Source of the DNA: Zygnema cylindricum
Taxonomy: Eukaryota > Streptophyta > Zygnematophyceae > Zygnematales > Zygnemataceae
Length of the DNA: 64,000 nucleotides
Direction of reading: 5' to 3'
Assembly: GCA_037447655.1 (NCBI GenBank)
Contig: JBBHKE010003193.1
Location: 74,759-138,758, forward strand
In this document: positions 36,491 through 47,731 of the stretch, in pieces
Layout: every line of letters starts with the position of its first letter
Numbering within the stretch: position 1 is the first letter of the stretch
Notes under the pieces: model-generated
Databases searched by the model: none
Seen by the model: only the letters and a program-made list of their open reading frames with translations
What the model was told of the DNA's origin: nothing
Made by a program: the position numbers and the translations under genes

Positions 36491-38568
36491 TTTCAAACAC
36501 CGCAGCGTCGGACACCGCGCAAGATTCGAAACTCAGCGCAGTCACTACTACGGTGAAAGTGGACGATCAGTGGCTAAGTAGAATAAAGGCCGCACACGAC
36601 GAGGACGAGTCATTAAAAGAATTGATAAAACGGAAGGTATTGGTTCGGACCACCAATGGTATGTGGCGATATAAACCAAGTCAAACAACAAGACTTTACG
36701 TTCTGACAAACCGGGAGCTACGTCATTCGATACTGAAATTAAGTCATGATGAACCGCTCAGTGGACACTTTGGCCGGGATAAAACAACCGCACGTGTCGC
36801 TGAAGCGTATTATTGGCCAAACATGACTCGAGACATTGCGGAGTATGTCCAGACGTGTGACTCCTATAACAGAAACAAACCACAATCGGGTCACCAAGAT
36901 CTGTTACAACCCCTTCCGATACCATCTGTTCCTTGGGAAGCGATTTCGATGGATTTCATCGTTGATCTCCCGTTAACCAAGGAAGGTTATGACTCTATTT
37001 TCGTTGTCGTGGATTACTTGACGAAAATGGCCCATTTCTTGCCCACGACAACCACAACCACAGCGAGAGATGTGGCAGACTTATTCTTTTGGGAGATATT
37101 CCGCCATCACGGACTCCCAAGGAGGATCGTCAGCGACCGGGATCGTAAATTTGTGAGTCACTTTTGGAGAATTCTGTTCGAGCTGTGTGGAACGCAGCTG
37201 GCCATGTCCACAGCTTACCACCCTCAAACGGATGGCCAGACTGAAAGAGTGAATCGGACTTTGGAGGAGGTGTTGCGGGCTTATGTTTCGGTGCACCAAA
37301 CGGATTGGGTAAACCATCTAACAGCGATTGAGGTGGCGTACAACACTGCGTTGCACTTGTCCACGAATGCTACGCTATTCTCCCTCAACAGACGACAACC
37401 CACCCTTCCACAAAACTTATTGGTCGCGGACTGCCCTACGCTGGCAGCTCGGGATTTTGCCAAAACGTTGCAAGGGAACCTGGAAAAGGCGGCGACGGCA
37501 CTCCAACTGGCAAAGGATTGTCAAAAGTCGCAGGTTGACTCTCACGGAAAAGAAACCGTTTTCAGCGTGGGTGATAAGGTTTGCCTTATTATGGCAAACC
37601 TCTCCTTACCGGGTGCCTTCTCTAAGAAATTAGCACCAAAATTCACGCGCCCATTCACGGTTCTGTCACGTGTGGGGGAGGTGGCTTATAAATTGGATAT
37701 TCCGACGAAATGGCATATCCACAATGTCTTCCATGTTTCCCTGTTTAAACCATTTAGAGACCCTGATTCGATATTTCCAAATCGACGGCAGAATAATCCT
37801 TTGCCCCCTGTTCACGGTACCTCAGACGAGTATGAGGTAGAGGAGATACTTCAGTCGCGCCGCTGTCGGAATTCCAACGCCAACCAGTATCTGGTGCGTT
37901 GGAAGGGCTACGGCGATGAGGACGACTCTTGGGTGAACGAAGAGGATCTGCATTCTCCTGAGTTGCTGCGCCGGTTTCAGAAGAGTGAGGACACTCAACT
38001 TCACCGGAGTGGCAATCGCAGCGGCCGCGGAAAAAAGACCAATCGCAGTGACGCAACCATCGCAATTATACTAGGGACATGGCGAGGACACGCAGCGACG
38101 ATGTTGCCTAACTTCGGCGATACAGCGACGCAACCAGCGCAGCGCAATATGGATACTGTACCATCAAAGGAACGCAGCGCCACGCAGACAGGAAAATTAA
38201 GGAAGGTACTGCGGTGGGAACCGACAGAGGGGGTGGTAGAAAGGGCACAGCAAGCCGAGGAACCCGAAGCTGCCCAGCCTCCAGCAGCAGAAGAACTTGC
38301 GCCAACAGCCATTCCGCCGCAACCCGAGGCACCAGGGGAGGCACCGGAGGAAGGGGAGGACCGGGTTTGGGAGCGAATCACTCGGAGACGCTTGGCAGCA
38401 ACGGACCACCATATTGCGCTGCTGGAGACTCGTTGTGAGCAGCTTCAACACCAACTTGACACCCTACGACAGGAATTCGAGGAGTTGTCGTGCATGAGAA
38501 GCAAGCAAGCAAACATGCATCACAACCGGCAAAGTCATGCTCACAAACATACACAACAACGGAAATAA
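36409..38568 (+). pseudogene. Chromovirus A integrase with chromodomain (open frame)
   Basis: Chromovirus homology starts near 36490. Order: zinc-binding region (HDEPLSGHFG, CDSYNRNK, with the last Cys of HHCC replaced by Tyr), DDE core (MDFIVDLP, SDRDRKF, NRTLEE), a GPY-like C-terminal region (FTRPFTVLSRVGEVAYKLDI), chromodomain (DEYEVEEIL, YLVRWKGYGDEDDSWVNEED), then a Gln/Glu-rich coiled coil. From about 38487 the last ~27 codons are foreign sequence. The chromodomain would guide integration to chromatin marks. It has a long intact frame but no upstream frame or 3' LTR. Confidence 0.85.
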
Positions 38569-39100
38569 ATATGAAAAGTCGGAAAAATATATACACCATG
38601 AGAAGAAACAAAGGTGAAAATGACCCAAGAAAGAAGGGAAAGAATACTCCTCTAGAGTGAAGTGAACCCAATAATGACACAAGTTGGAGGGAAACCTTCC
38701 AGACTTGGCTTTGAGCCGCGTGGATTAAAAGCGTGGGCAGAATTACAAGGAAGAATGTACGTAAACTATCTAGCCTCTACAGCTAGCTAGCAAAAGAAAG
38801 GAAGAAACTTGAGCAATCGGTGAGAGAGAGAGCAAGAGAAAAGCTCCGCTGCCAAGAGAAAATTCTTGTCCAAAAGCTAAATTCTCTAAGTCTGAGAATT
38901 AGGCTAAGTAAGAGCTACGCTAGGCCTAAGCAAAATTAGCCTACGTCTAGTCTACTTTACATGCATGAAACTACTTAAGATGTTGGCCAATAGGCGGCCA
39001 ACATCGTCTGCCGTACGCCTAACAAAATCCACCGTCCGAGGGTAAAAACCCTCCCTAACTATGTATGCGCAAACCTACCTGGGTTCGCGACTTAAGTAAA
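38488..39100. other. Unassigned sequence replacing the 3' end of chromovirus A
   Basis: A sharp junction follows the GAGGAGTTG codons of the coiled coil. The stretch up to ~39060 is non-coding. It could be the end of another LTR element, but I find no second copy in the window to prove that. Confidence 0.35.
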
Positions 39101-39612
39101 TAGATATATCGAAGCGTCGCTCGGAAATCTCGATACGCCTCCAAACGATACTTCACGTCGATACTCCCCAAATCGCGTGCATACGCACGAAACGATAAAT
39201 AACGCACGAAACGAAACATATCGCACGAAACGAAACATATCGCACGAAATATTCCCGAAAATCGCGATGCGTCGCCCGAACGATATATCGCGTCCATACT
39301 TCGAAAATTGTATACCTAAGCACGAAATGAAAGGTATCGCACGAAATTAGTACTATACAGCCAAACGTGAAAATAAATGAATCGACGTGAAATCGCACGT
39401 GCGACAAAACAATATGAAAACGTGCGTGCATGCATAAAATCGTGCGTGCGTGCAAGATACCGCGCGTGCGTGCGAAATATCGCGCGTGCGTGCGAAATAT
39501 CGCGCTTGCGTACAAAATATCGCGCGTGCATTCGAAATACAGCGCGTGCGTGCATTATATCGTGCGCGAACGGCGAATATCGCGCGTGCGGGCATGATAT
39601 CGTGCGCGCGGG
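39101..39612. repeat. CpG-rich tandem repeats (CGCACGAAA-type and ~20-21-bp CGTGCGTGCGAAATATCGCG type)
   Basis: From about 39178 to 39250 a CGCACGAAACGAAACATAT unit repeats. From about 39406 to 39612 a ~20-21-bp unit CGTGCGTGCGAAATATCGCG repeats about nine times with variation. Both keep intact CpG sites, which is striking beside heavily deaminated retroelements. Overlapping Ala/Arg-rich frames are artefacts. Confidence 0.75.
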
Positions 39613-40329
39613 CAACCGACACGATGCGACATGACAGTGTTGTATCATTTTGACATTGGTTAGGGTTCGTTAGTATGGGAGGAAAACGGAACCGCACAAA
39701 CCACGCACTGAGTAGACGCTTGGTTGGCTTTTTGGTTGACCACGTGGTTGGCCGTTTACCACTCCTCATGATGATGTGTCAGACTTAGGTGGGAAAACGA
39801 GTGAGAGAACAAACGTTAACGCAAAAGACAGTGAGGTTTGTGAGAATGACCTAAAAAGAAGGAACGCCTGCAACCTGTAGGTTTTTTCAAAAATGTAAAC
39901 ACATGTTTACGTTAGATGTGTACGTACAACTCATGACTATATATAACATGTGTGAGCGACGTGACAAACTAACAACGATGCGTATATTCCAAAAATGTAC
40001 AAATCGTTGGACAAAACGAACAGTTCATGGAACACTTTGTCTCGTTTTAACAATACTCCAACATTGACGCTATGCCAAACGAAGCGTTTTTTCGACGTCT
40101 ACAATTTTACACCGGACGCCAACATTCAACCGACGACAACTTCGTCGCCCGATGAAAGGCGTACAACCAAACTTCAACCTAGTGAAACAACGACGAAGCG
40201 ACGACGCAATGTCGTCGCTCATACATTACGACCTCACTACAGAGACGAGGCACTCTCGTCTCTTTTATGACAAAACCCACAGTATTCACATATAATATCA
40301 TCGAATTATTGAAGAAGAAAAAAATCTTT

Positions 40330-40960
40330 CAAAGAAAAGAAAGATGGCATCAGGCTTAAAGAAGGGGAAAAAAGAAAGAGAAAAATGGAATACCAGCGTC
40401 ATCAGATTCATAAAAATGAGAATAAGGATATATGAGGGGACGGGAAAGGAGAGAAGAGGGAACAAGAAAGAGGTGGAGGGAGTGGTAGAGTGAGAGAGGG
40501 AATGATGGAGAGAGAGGGATAGGGACAGATATAGAATTGGAGAGGGAGAGGGGATAGGTGAGGGAGAGTGGCGGGTACAAGGGAGGGGACAAAAAAAAGG
40601 GGAGGGAGAGGATGACGGAGGGGGGATAGGGAGGGGGAAGAGACGAAGTGAGAGGAGAGCCGTGGTGAGTTAGACGGAGTAGGGGGGAGAGAGGTATAAA
40701 GAGAGGAAGAATGCGAGAGAGGAAGAGAGGGAGATAAGGGGGGTTAGTGGAGAGAAAGAGGGAGGAGGGAGGGAAAGAGAGAAAAGGGGATGAGGATGGA
40801 GAAAGAGAGAGAGAGGGGACGAGAGGCGAGGTTTATGTAGAGGAGAGGTATAGAGGGCGGGTGAGGTAAAGGGAGGAGAGAATTAGATAAAGGGATGAAG
40901 ATAAGAGAGAGGGGTAATAAAGGGAGGGAGGAGGGGATATAGGATTTGACATAGTGACGT
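40330..40960. repeat. Polypurine tract (GA/GGGA-rich), ~600 bp
   Basis: The plus strand is nearly all purine (GAGAGAGGG-type units) with few pyrimidine interruptions. It has no coding content; the minus-strand Ser/Pro/Leu frames across it are artefacts. Confidence 0.8.
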
Positions 40961-41042
40961 GATATCGAGAGGAAGTGCCAAGCATGTAAACGGCCACGAT
41001 TTATGCAAGAAGGACAAAGTTGAATGGTTATAACACTTACTA

Positions 41043-41467
41043 CAACCATAGTCTCTCGCGAAGTGTTCGGGGAACCTCCTCACGGTCCTTAGAACGATTT
41101 CGTCTTCCCCGTTGAATTGTACGTCGGCGATCATCCAGTTGATTATTCGCATGCGAGTAATCTTTGTCCAAACATGTTGAGTTTTGCGAGGTATTCGAGG
41201 GAGCTTAACGAAACATGCACCCTCCACTTCACGACCTTTGATCTGAACCCCTTCCTCGAAAGGCTCCCCATACGGTAATTCTTCCCCATCGCTTGGCATT
41301 TGCGTCTCCTCGGAATCGCGGATGCCCCCCCTCCCGAAGGTGGTGTTAGTTGGGAATGGAGGGACACGAACATTTCCAGAGTTTCTCGCACCATAACTCC
41401 CGAAAAAATTAGTGATTGGGGAAGAGATTGGCCACATGTTGGTAAAAAATAACAGGTGACAGTTCAA
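41043..41467 (-). CDS. Unrecognised ORF or exon
   Basis: A minus-strand frame begins with ATG at about 41467, then has a normal-complexity segment (KLPRIPRKTQHVWTKITRM, IADVQFNGEDEIVLRTVRRF). It runs into a good donor-like TGTA|GTAAGT near 41040, after which it enters the polypurine tract. Composition up to that point is protein-like, unlike the neighbouring simple repeats. I do not recognise a family; a transposase fragment is possible. No partner exon was found. Confidence 0.3.
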
Positions 41468-41519
41468 GTAGTGAATGGATGCGGAGCAAACAAAGGTAAG
41501 GATAATACGAAAGACGATG

Positions 41520-42120
41520 GCTTAAGGTGAATAAGTTGTGGAATGGTTGTCAAAAAATAGAAATATAAATAGCAAATATGATACCCCAAAGAGAAGAAAG
41601 AACGGAAAATGTTTTTCATTCAAAAATACAGTTTTTAAATTTTCTGTTGAATTTTGGACGCCGCAACTTTTGAGAACATCACAAAAAGGTATCTTTTGAA
41701 ATTTTATTGTGAAATATTTAAAAAACGTCAAAAACAAGCGGGGATGTACGAAAATGAGCACGGGTTTTAGTGGGAAAATACGCACGTGATAGGCGACGAT
41801 GATTTTGGTGAAAACGCCATAAATAATTCAACAAGTTAATGATGTATGGAAATTTGTTTGAATAGGCGATGAGACGTTAATCTTGTTGTTGTTACATTGT
41901 GGTCGACAATTTTCAGCCATAATATTTCAGTGGGTTGAAAGCATGCCACACGTAATGTTGGTCGTCCAATCATATGACGACTTACAAATGACAAGTAGGA
42001 TTTTTTTGTTTTATACCTCCATTTAGAATGAACAGTAACGCTAATACATGTTATTTTCGTCGACGTCGACGCTATTAACCGTTATTTTTGGAATTACTAC
42101 AACCGGAAAGCAATCAATTT
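41520..42120. other. Intergenic, nothing recognised
   Basis: AT-rich sequence between the unrecognised ORF and the left LTR of chromovirus B, with no supported feature. Confidence 0.4.
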
Positions 42121-42125
42121 AGCAT

Positions 42126-42596
42126 TGTAACAGGGTTACAGAGTTGGGTACTTAGTGGCTAGGGCTAGGCTGTTATAGTTGCGATCCTAGAGCAGCGCAG
42201 CTGCGATTCCAGACCAGCGCAGCATAGCAACTTAGCGGCGTAGCAACTTAGTAGCGCAGCAGCCTAGCAGCGCAGCATAGCAACGCCGCAGAATGTAGGT
42301 TGAGCTGAATAGTTATAGAAGGAAGTTTTGGATAGTTCTCGGTTGACCGTGAAGGTCCACGTGTACAGCTGTACAGTACTAGGATGACTAGCAGTTAGTT
42401 AGTTAAAATGGTCGAGTAAACCTTGTGAATAGAGGACCTGAAGTAGACATATACAGTGAGCGCAACCTTGTACTCTCTTTCCAGCAATAAAGCGCAACCT
42501 TGTCTGTTAGTATTGTGTGCTCCTACTGTTGCTACGAGAAGATCCTTAGTGTTTCCGCTATGCATTGTGACGTGTTGTATTGTTGCTTTTGTTACA
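42126..42596 (+). repeat. 5' LTR of chromovirus B (471 bp)
   Basis: TGTAACAGGGTTACAG...TTTGTTACA. It holds CAGCGCAGC/CATAGCAAC tandem motifs and AATAAAGCGCAACC, the latter a plausible poly(A) signal region. Confidence 0.9.
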
Positions 42597-42630
42597 GTGG
42601 TATCGGAGCTTTTACCCGTGACTCGACAGC

Positions 42631-43331
42631 ATGGATGAACACGGCGTATCCACTACAGAAATGTTGGCGCAAGTTCTCAGGGTGTTGGAAAGTGTGAGAT
42701 TACAGAACGCGCAGCTAAGTAACACCGTCGCAGCCTTGGAGTCTCGTCTAGGGGAGCGACCTCATAGAGGCATAGAGAGAGACTTTAGGAGACCGAAATT
42801 AAGGCTTCCCGAGGAGTTTGACCCTGCAAGACACAAGAACATTGACATATGGCTATTCTCGATTGCGAACTATCTCGAGAATTTTCCAAGCCTATCGGAT
42901 CGTGAGAAGATTCACTACGCGGGTGGTCTTCTTAAAGGGGCAGCGGGGGCATGGTGGAGGACGATGAAATACCAACCGTCTGGGCGCTCTTCGTTCAACT
43001 CCTCCGCGACACTTGGCAGCTCGTCAACACGGTGAAGGCGGCGAGAGATAAGATCGCAGTATTGAAGCAATGAACTTCCGTGATGGAGTTTACGCAGCGG
43101 TTCTTCGAGTGCAAAGTTCAAATACCTACGATGATGGAGGATGAAGCCGTGGATTTCTACGTGAAGGGGCTTAAGTCGTCTATTCGTAGAGATGTGGAAC
43201 AATGGTTTGCTCGGGAAAGCACGACTCCTACTCTTTCGTCAATCATCCAGTTTGCGGAGCGGACCGATTCGGTCGACTTTAGCCTCCGGAGACCTTATCA
43301 CTACGGGTCGAGCAATAGCGGAGGAAACTAA
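42631..43331 (+). pseudogene. gag of chromovirus B, frameshifted
   Basis: Starts MDEHGVSTTEMLAQVLRVL. A 13-bp deletion near 42958 removes one of two TGGTGGAG direct repeats present in copy A and shifts the frame. The correct frame resumes around 43080 after a TGA (near 43072) and ends at TAA 43329-43331. Capsid-like region KIHYAGGLLKGAAGAWW. Confidence 0.85.
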
Positions 43332-43352
43332 CGAGACGAAGGTCCAACCCCC

Positions 43353-45080
43353 ATGGAGCTCGGTGCAATTAATAGGGATAAGGAAGCGGTCAACGTTTTG
43401 CGGAGAAAGAAGAAAACTACCAAGACCAATGACTTATCCCCCGAGGAAATCCAGCGGAGGAGGCAAAATGGCCTATGCTTCCACTGCGGTTCTCCAGATC
43501 ATATGGCTCGAGAGTGTCCAAAACGGAAATGTCCCAAAAAGGGAAAACTTACCGTTATGAGATTAGCCGGTGAAGGAGGAGACCCTTTAATATTTCGGGG
43601 TCAAATAGGAGTGAGTGCAGCTGACTTCATGGTGGACTCCGGAGCATCGGGGAACTTCATTAACGAGGCGACGGTGAAAAGGTTGAAACTTCCTCTTGTG
43701 GTACTAAAGGATCATCAGTCGGTACAATTGGCCGACGGTAGTTCCTTATCGATTACCCATCGTACCCCGAGGTTACGCGTCGGAATTGGGAAATTCCGAT
43801 GGTACGACACGTTTCATGTATTACCTCTTGGGGACCATGAGGTAATCCTGAGGAAGCCGTGGCTGCAAAAATGGAATCCGACGATTGATTGGAGAAGTGG
43901 CGCCATGAGAGTGAAGAAAGGTGAAGAAGAGGTTGAGGTAAAAGCGGGAGCGGCTGGTAAGGGAGCGGAAGAGGGACGCCTGCTTTCGGCCTTACAACTC
44001 AAGAGGGCACTCAAGAAAGGGGAAACGATTGGTATGGCGGTCCTCCAGCTAATAGAGGAGGCGAAGGAGGAGATCCCGGAAGAATGGAAGAAGAAGGACC
44101 CCGACTTCGTCTCCAAAGAAAGTGACGATATTGGAAAGACTTCCGAAAAGGCCCCGGAAGTCGTGACAAAATTTCTCGAGGAGTACGCAGATGTGTTTCC
44201 CTCGAAGCTCCCCGAAGGATTACCTTCGAAGCGCAAAGTAGACCATAGGATAGAGCTTGTTCCTGGAGCGGTACCCCCGGCTAATCGGATGTACAAGATG
44301 AGCTACACCGAGTTGGACGAACTGAAAAAGCAACTCGCGGAGTTGGTCGAAGCCGGAGCAATCGAACCAAGCAAGTCACCGTATGGAGCCCCCGTTCTCT
44401 TTGTGAACAAGAAAGATGGAGGTTTCCGTATGTGTATTGATTATCGAGCGCTGAACAAGTTAACGGTGAAGAATGCGTACCCCCTACCGAGGATAAACGA
44501 ATTGTTGGATCGACTTCGACGTGCTAAATATTTTTCGAAAATAGACTTGCGGAGCGGCTACCACCAGATTAGAATTGCCAAGGAAGATGTGGAGAAAACG
44601 ACGTTCAGAACTCGATACGGTCATTTCCAGTTTCGGGTAATACCGTTCGGGTTGACTAACGCACCGGCAACCTTTATGCATTTATTGAATTCCATCTTTC
44701 GGCAATATCTGGACGCGTTTGTGATCGTCTTCCTAGACGACATACTGGTGTATAGCCGAACGAAGGAGGAGCATATGAAGCACTTACGGACGGTCCTCCA
44801 AGTCCTTCGAGAAAATAAGTTATACGCAAAAAGAAGTAAATGTGACTTCTTCAAAGTGAAGATTGATTTTTTAGTCCATGTGGTGAGCCAGGACGGAATC
44901 GTAGTGGATCCAAACAAGACAAGGGCAGTTAAGGAGTGGCCGCAGCCGGCGAATATTACGGAGCTACGGAGCTTTCTAGGACTATGCTCCTATTATCGAC
45001 GTTTTGTCGAAGGTTTCGCAAAAATCGCTGCACCGCTCACGGAATTGCTCAAGAAGACGTCCTCTCCAATTTCTCAGTGA
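43353..45080 (+). pseudogene. Chromovirus B zinc knuckle, protease and reverse transcriptase
   Basis: A 575-codon frame. CCHC knuckle [14 protein letters not shown] (~residue 42-55); aspartic protease [11 protein letters not shown] (~95); RT with [44 protein letters not shown] and [10 protein letters not shown] (catalytic Asp pair kept); then [20 protein letters not shown] connecting to RNase H. The frame ends early because about 120 bp after TELLKK (45057-45182) is unrelated to copy A. Apart from this lesion, the enzyme motifs are intact. Confidence 0.9.
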
Positions 45081-45182
45081 CTACGACAAGTTTGAGAGTT
45101 CGAGAGAGAAGTTAGAGATAGACTGCCTCGACTTCTATATTTCTTTTCAGACCTAGAAAATACTAATAAAACCATTAGTTTC

Positions 45183-46656
45183 TACAATAATTATCGACAC
45201 TACCGATACGGCTTTTGGAGCGATCCTTATGCAAGATCAAGTGAAAGGTCTTCAACCCATCGCCTACGACAGTCGAAAACTAAAGGCAGCAGAGCTAAAC
45301 TGGGCCACCCATGAGAAAGAGACAATAGCTATCATCAATGCGCTGGAGGTTTAGAAGTGTTACGTGCAGGGGAAACGGATCACGATTATCACGGATCACC
45401 ACGCCTTACAATATCTCTAAACCCAGCCAAAGTTGTCCAAGAAACAAGTGCGCTGGATGACGTTTCTACAGACCTTCGGTCCGGAACTTGTTATAGAATA
45501 TAAGCCGGGCAAAACGAACCCGGCAGATGCGCTGTCAAGTAGACCCAACGTTGCTGCGACGATAGCGGAGCAGCGACCGCAAGCATCGCAGCATGGGAAC
45601 GAAAGCTCTGTGAAAGAGAACATCTCAGCGTCAACCGTAGCGCAAGACCCGAAACTCAGCGCAGTCAACAGTACGGTGCAGGTGGATGACCAGTGGTTAG
45701 GTCGGATAAAGGCCGCCTACGGCGACGATGATTCACTAAAGGAACTCATTAAACGGAAAGTACTCGTTCGAACCGCCAATGGTATGTGGCGATACAGACT
45801 GAGTAAGACAACACGGCTTTATGTGCCAACAAATACGGAACTCGGTCACATGATTCTTAAAATGAGTCACGACGAGCCGCTCAGTGGACATTTTTGGCGG
45901 GATAAAACAACCGCACGTGTCGCTGAGGCGTATTACTGGCCAAAAATGACTAGAGACATTGCAGAATATGTCCGGACGTGTGACTCTTATAATACGAACA
46001 AACCGGATTCAGGGCAACGATGTCTGTTACAACCCCTTCCGATACCATCTATTCCTTGGGAGGCGATTTCGATGGATTTCATCGTGGCCCTCCCACTGAC
46101 GAAGGAGGGCTACGACTCAATCGTCGCCGTCGTGGATTACCTGACGAAAATGGCACATTTTCTACCCACGTCCACCACAGCTATTGCACAAGATATCGCA
46201 GACTTATTCTTTCGGGAGATATTCCGCCATCACGGACTTTCGACAAGGATCGTCAGCGACCACGATCGTAAATTCGTGAGCCATTTTTGGCAAAATCTTT
46301 TTGCGCTATGTGGCACGCAGCTGGCTATGTCCACAGCCTACCACCCTCAAACTGATGGTCAGACAGAAAGAGTGAATCGAACTTTGGAAGAAGCGTTGCG
46401 GGCTTATGTTTCGGTGAACCAAACGGATTGGGTGGACCATTTAACAGCGATCGAGGTAGCATATAACAGTGCAGTGCACTCTTCAACGAATGCTACGCCA
46501 TTCTCCCTCAATGGACGACAGCCCACTCTTCCCCAAAACTTACTGGTAGCGGACTGCCAAACACCGGCAGCTCTGGACTTTGCCAAAACGCTGCAAGGAA
46601 ACCTGGAAAAGGCGGCCAAGGCGCTCCAAATGGCAAAGGATCGTCAAAAGTCGTAG
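45183..46656 (+). pseudogene. Chromovirus B RNase H remainder and integrase
   Basis: RNase H motifs (TDTTDTAFGAIL, ITDHHALQYL) are broken by stops near 45354 and 45418. From 45433 an open frame runs through the integrase zinc region (HDEPLSGHFWRDKT, CDSYNTNK, again lacking the fourth ligand Cys), DDE core (MDFIVALP, SDHDRKF, NRTLEE) and on to a TAG at 46654-46656, where copy A has CAG. Confidence 0.9.
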
Positions 46657-46689
46657 GCCGACGCTCACCGGAAGGACATCGTCTTTAGC

Positions 46690-47322
46690 GTGGGGGACAA
46701 GGTTCGCCTTAATATGGCAAAACTCTCCTTGCCGGGTGCACTCTCTAAGAAGTTTGCACCGAAGTTCACGCGCCCATTCACAATTGTTTCCTGTGTGGGC
46801 GCCGTGGCTTTCAAGTTGGATATTCCGACGGACTGGCATATCCACAATGTCTTCCATGTTTCCTTTCTTAAACCATTCCGCGATCCTGATTCGGTGTTCC
46901 CTCATCAACGACGAAATACACCTTTACCACCCGTTCAGGGAACCTCAGACGAGTATGAGGTGGAAGAGATCCTGCGGTCACGCCACTCTCGAAATTCCAA
47001 CTCCACCCAATATTTGGTGCGTTGGAAGGGCTACGGTGCTGAGGACGACTCTTGGGTGGACGAGAAGGATCTGCATTCTCCGGAGTTGTTGCGCCGGTTT
47101 CAGTGGAGTGAGGACACTGAGCTTTACCGGAGGGGCAATCGCAGCGGCCGTAATAAAGGAGCGAATCGCAGAGTCGCAACCATCACAATCATCTTGGGGA
47201 CGCGGCAACAGAACGCAGCGGCGATGATACCACACCGCAACGCTGTAGCAGCGCAGCCACCCCAGCGCAACATGGTTACGATGTCGTCAGAGGATCGCAG
47301 CACCACCGCTGCGCTGACATGA
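46690..47322 (+). pseudogene. Chromovirus B integrase C-terminus and chromodomain
   Basis: The same frame resumes after the TAG. It has a GPY-like segment (FTRPFTIVSCVGAVAFKLDI), NVFHVSFLKPFRDPD, then chromodomain DEYEVEEIL...QYLVRWKGYGAEDDSWVDEKD. The aromatic cage positions (Tyr, Trp, Trp) are retained. It ends in a low-complexity tail and TGA at 47320-47322. Confidence 0.88.
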
Positions 47323-47731
47323 AAGCGCAACGGCGCAATTGTGTTTCACTATGTGGGTAACGACGAACCCTCGGTTTCGCCGTGGTAGCGCATTTTTATA
47401 AATGATGGACGCTGCGATACCCTCGCACGCTGCGACGCTTCACAAAGTCCAAGAGTGAAACCCTCAACCCCCGTGAATAAAGCCGCCATCCGTCGTCGCG
47501 ACCAACCTAGTCTCAGCAGCTTGGAAATTGCTTCTCTCCGCACAGTTAATTTACCTTCGCTTCTGGAATTACCGGAATTGTCTTGTTCAACAGTGTCTAT
47601 GGCGTCGTCGTCCTCTCCACTACCGAAAAGGAGGGGACTTGTAGAGTGAGACAAGGAGATGCCAACCGTCCCGAGAGATTGTTGAGGGCGGCGGAGGCCA
47701 TGGTGGAAGCAAGCAGGCGAAGAGAAGTGAA

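Larger units (their letters stand above)
25473..38487 (+). mobile_element. Ty3/gypsy chromovirus A, 3'-truncated and host to nested insertions
   Basis: The element comprises a 5' LTR, a tRNA-Met-type PBS, gag, protease, RT, part of RNase H, integrase and chromodomain, then stops abruptly inside the C-terminal coiled-coil. Compared with copy B (42126-49857) it lacks the last ~30 codons, the 3' untranslated part and the 3' LTR. It contains a complete copia element, a solo copia LTR and a divergent LTR fragment. Excluding these, the host sequence is about 5.2 kb. No functional protein can be made. Confidence 0.9.

Noticed and set aside
38001-38381. Long antisense frames over the chromovirus integrase tail
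   Set aside because: They are shadows of the plus-strand coding sequence, which has the recognised domains.
39153-39769. His/Arg/Ala-rich frames on both strands
   Set aside because: They arise from the CpG-rich tandem repeat.
40356-41049. Ser/Pro/Leu-rich minus-strand frames resembling signal or membrane proteins
   Set aside because: They translate the polypurine tract; composition is dictated by GA-rich simple sequence.
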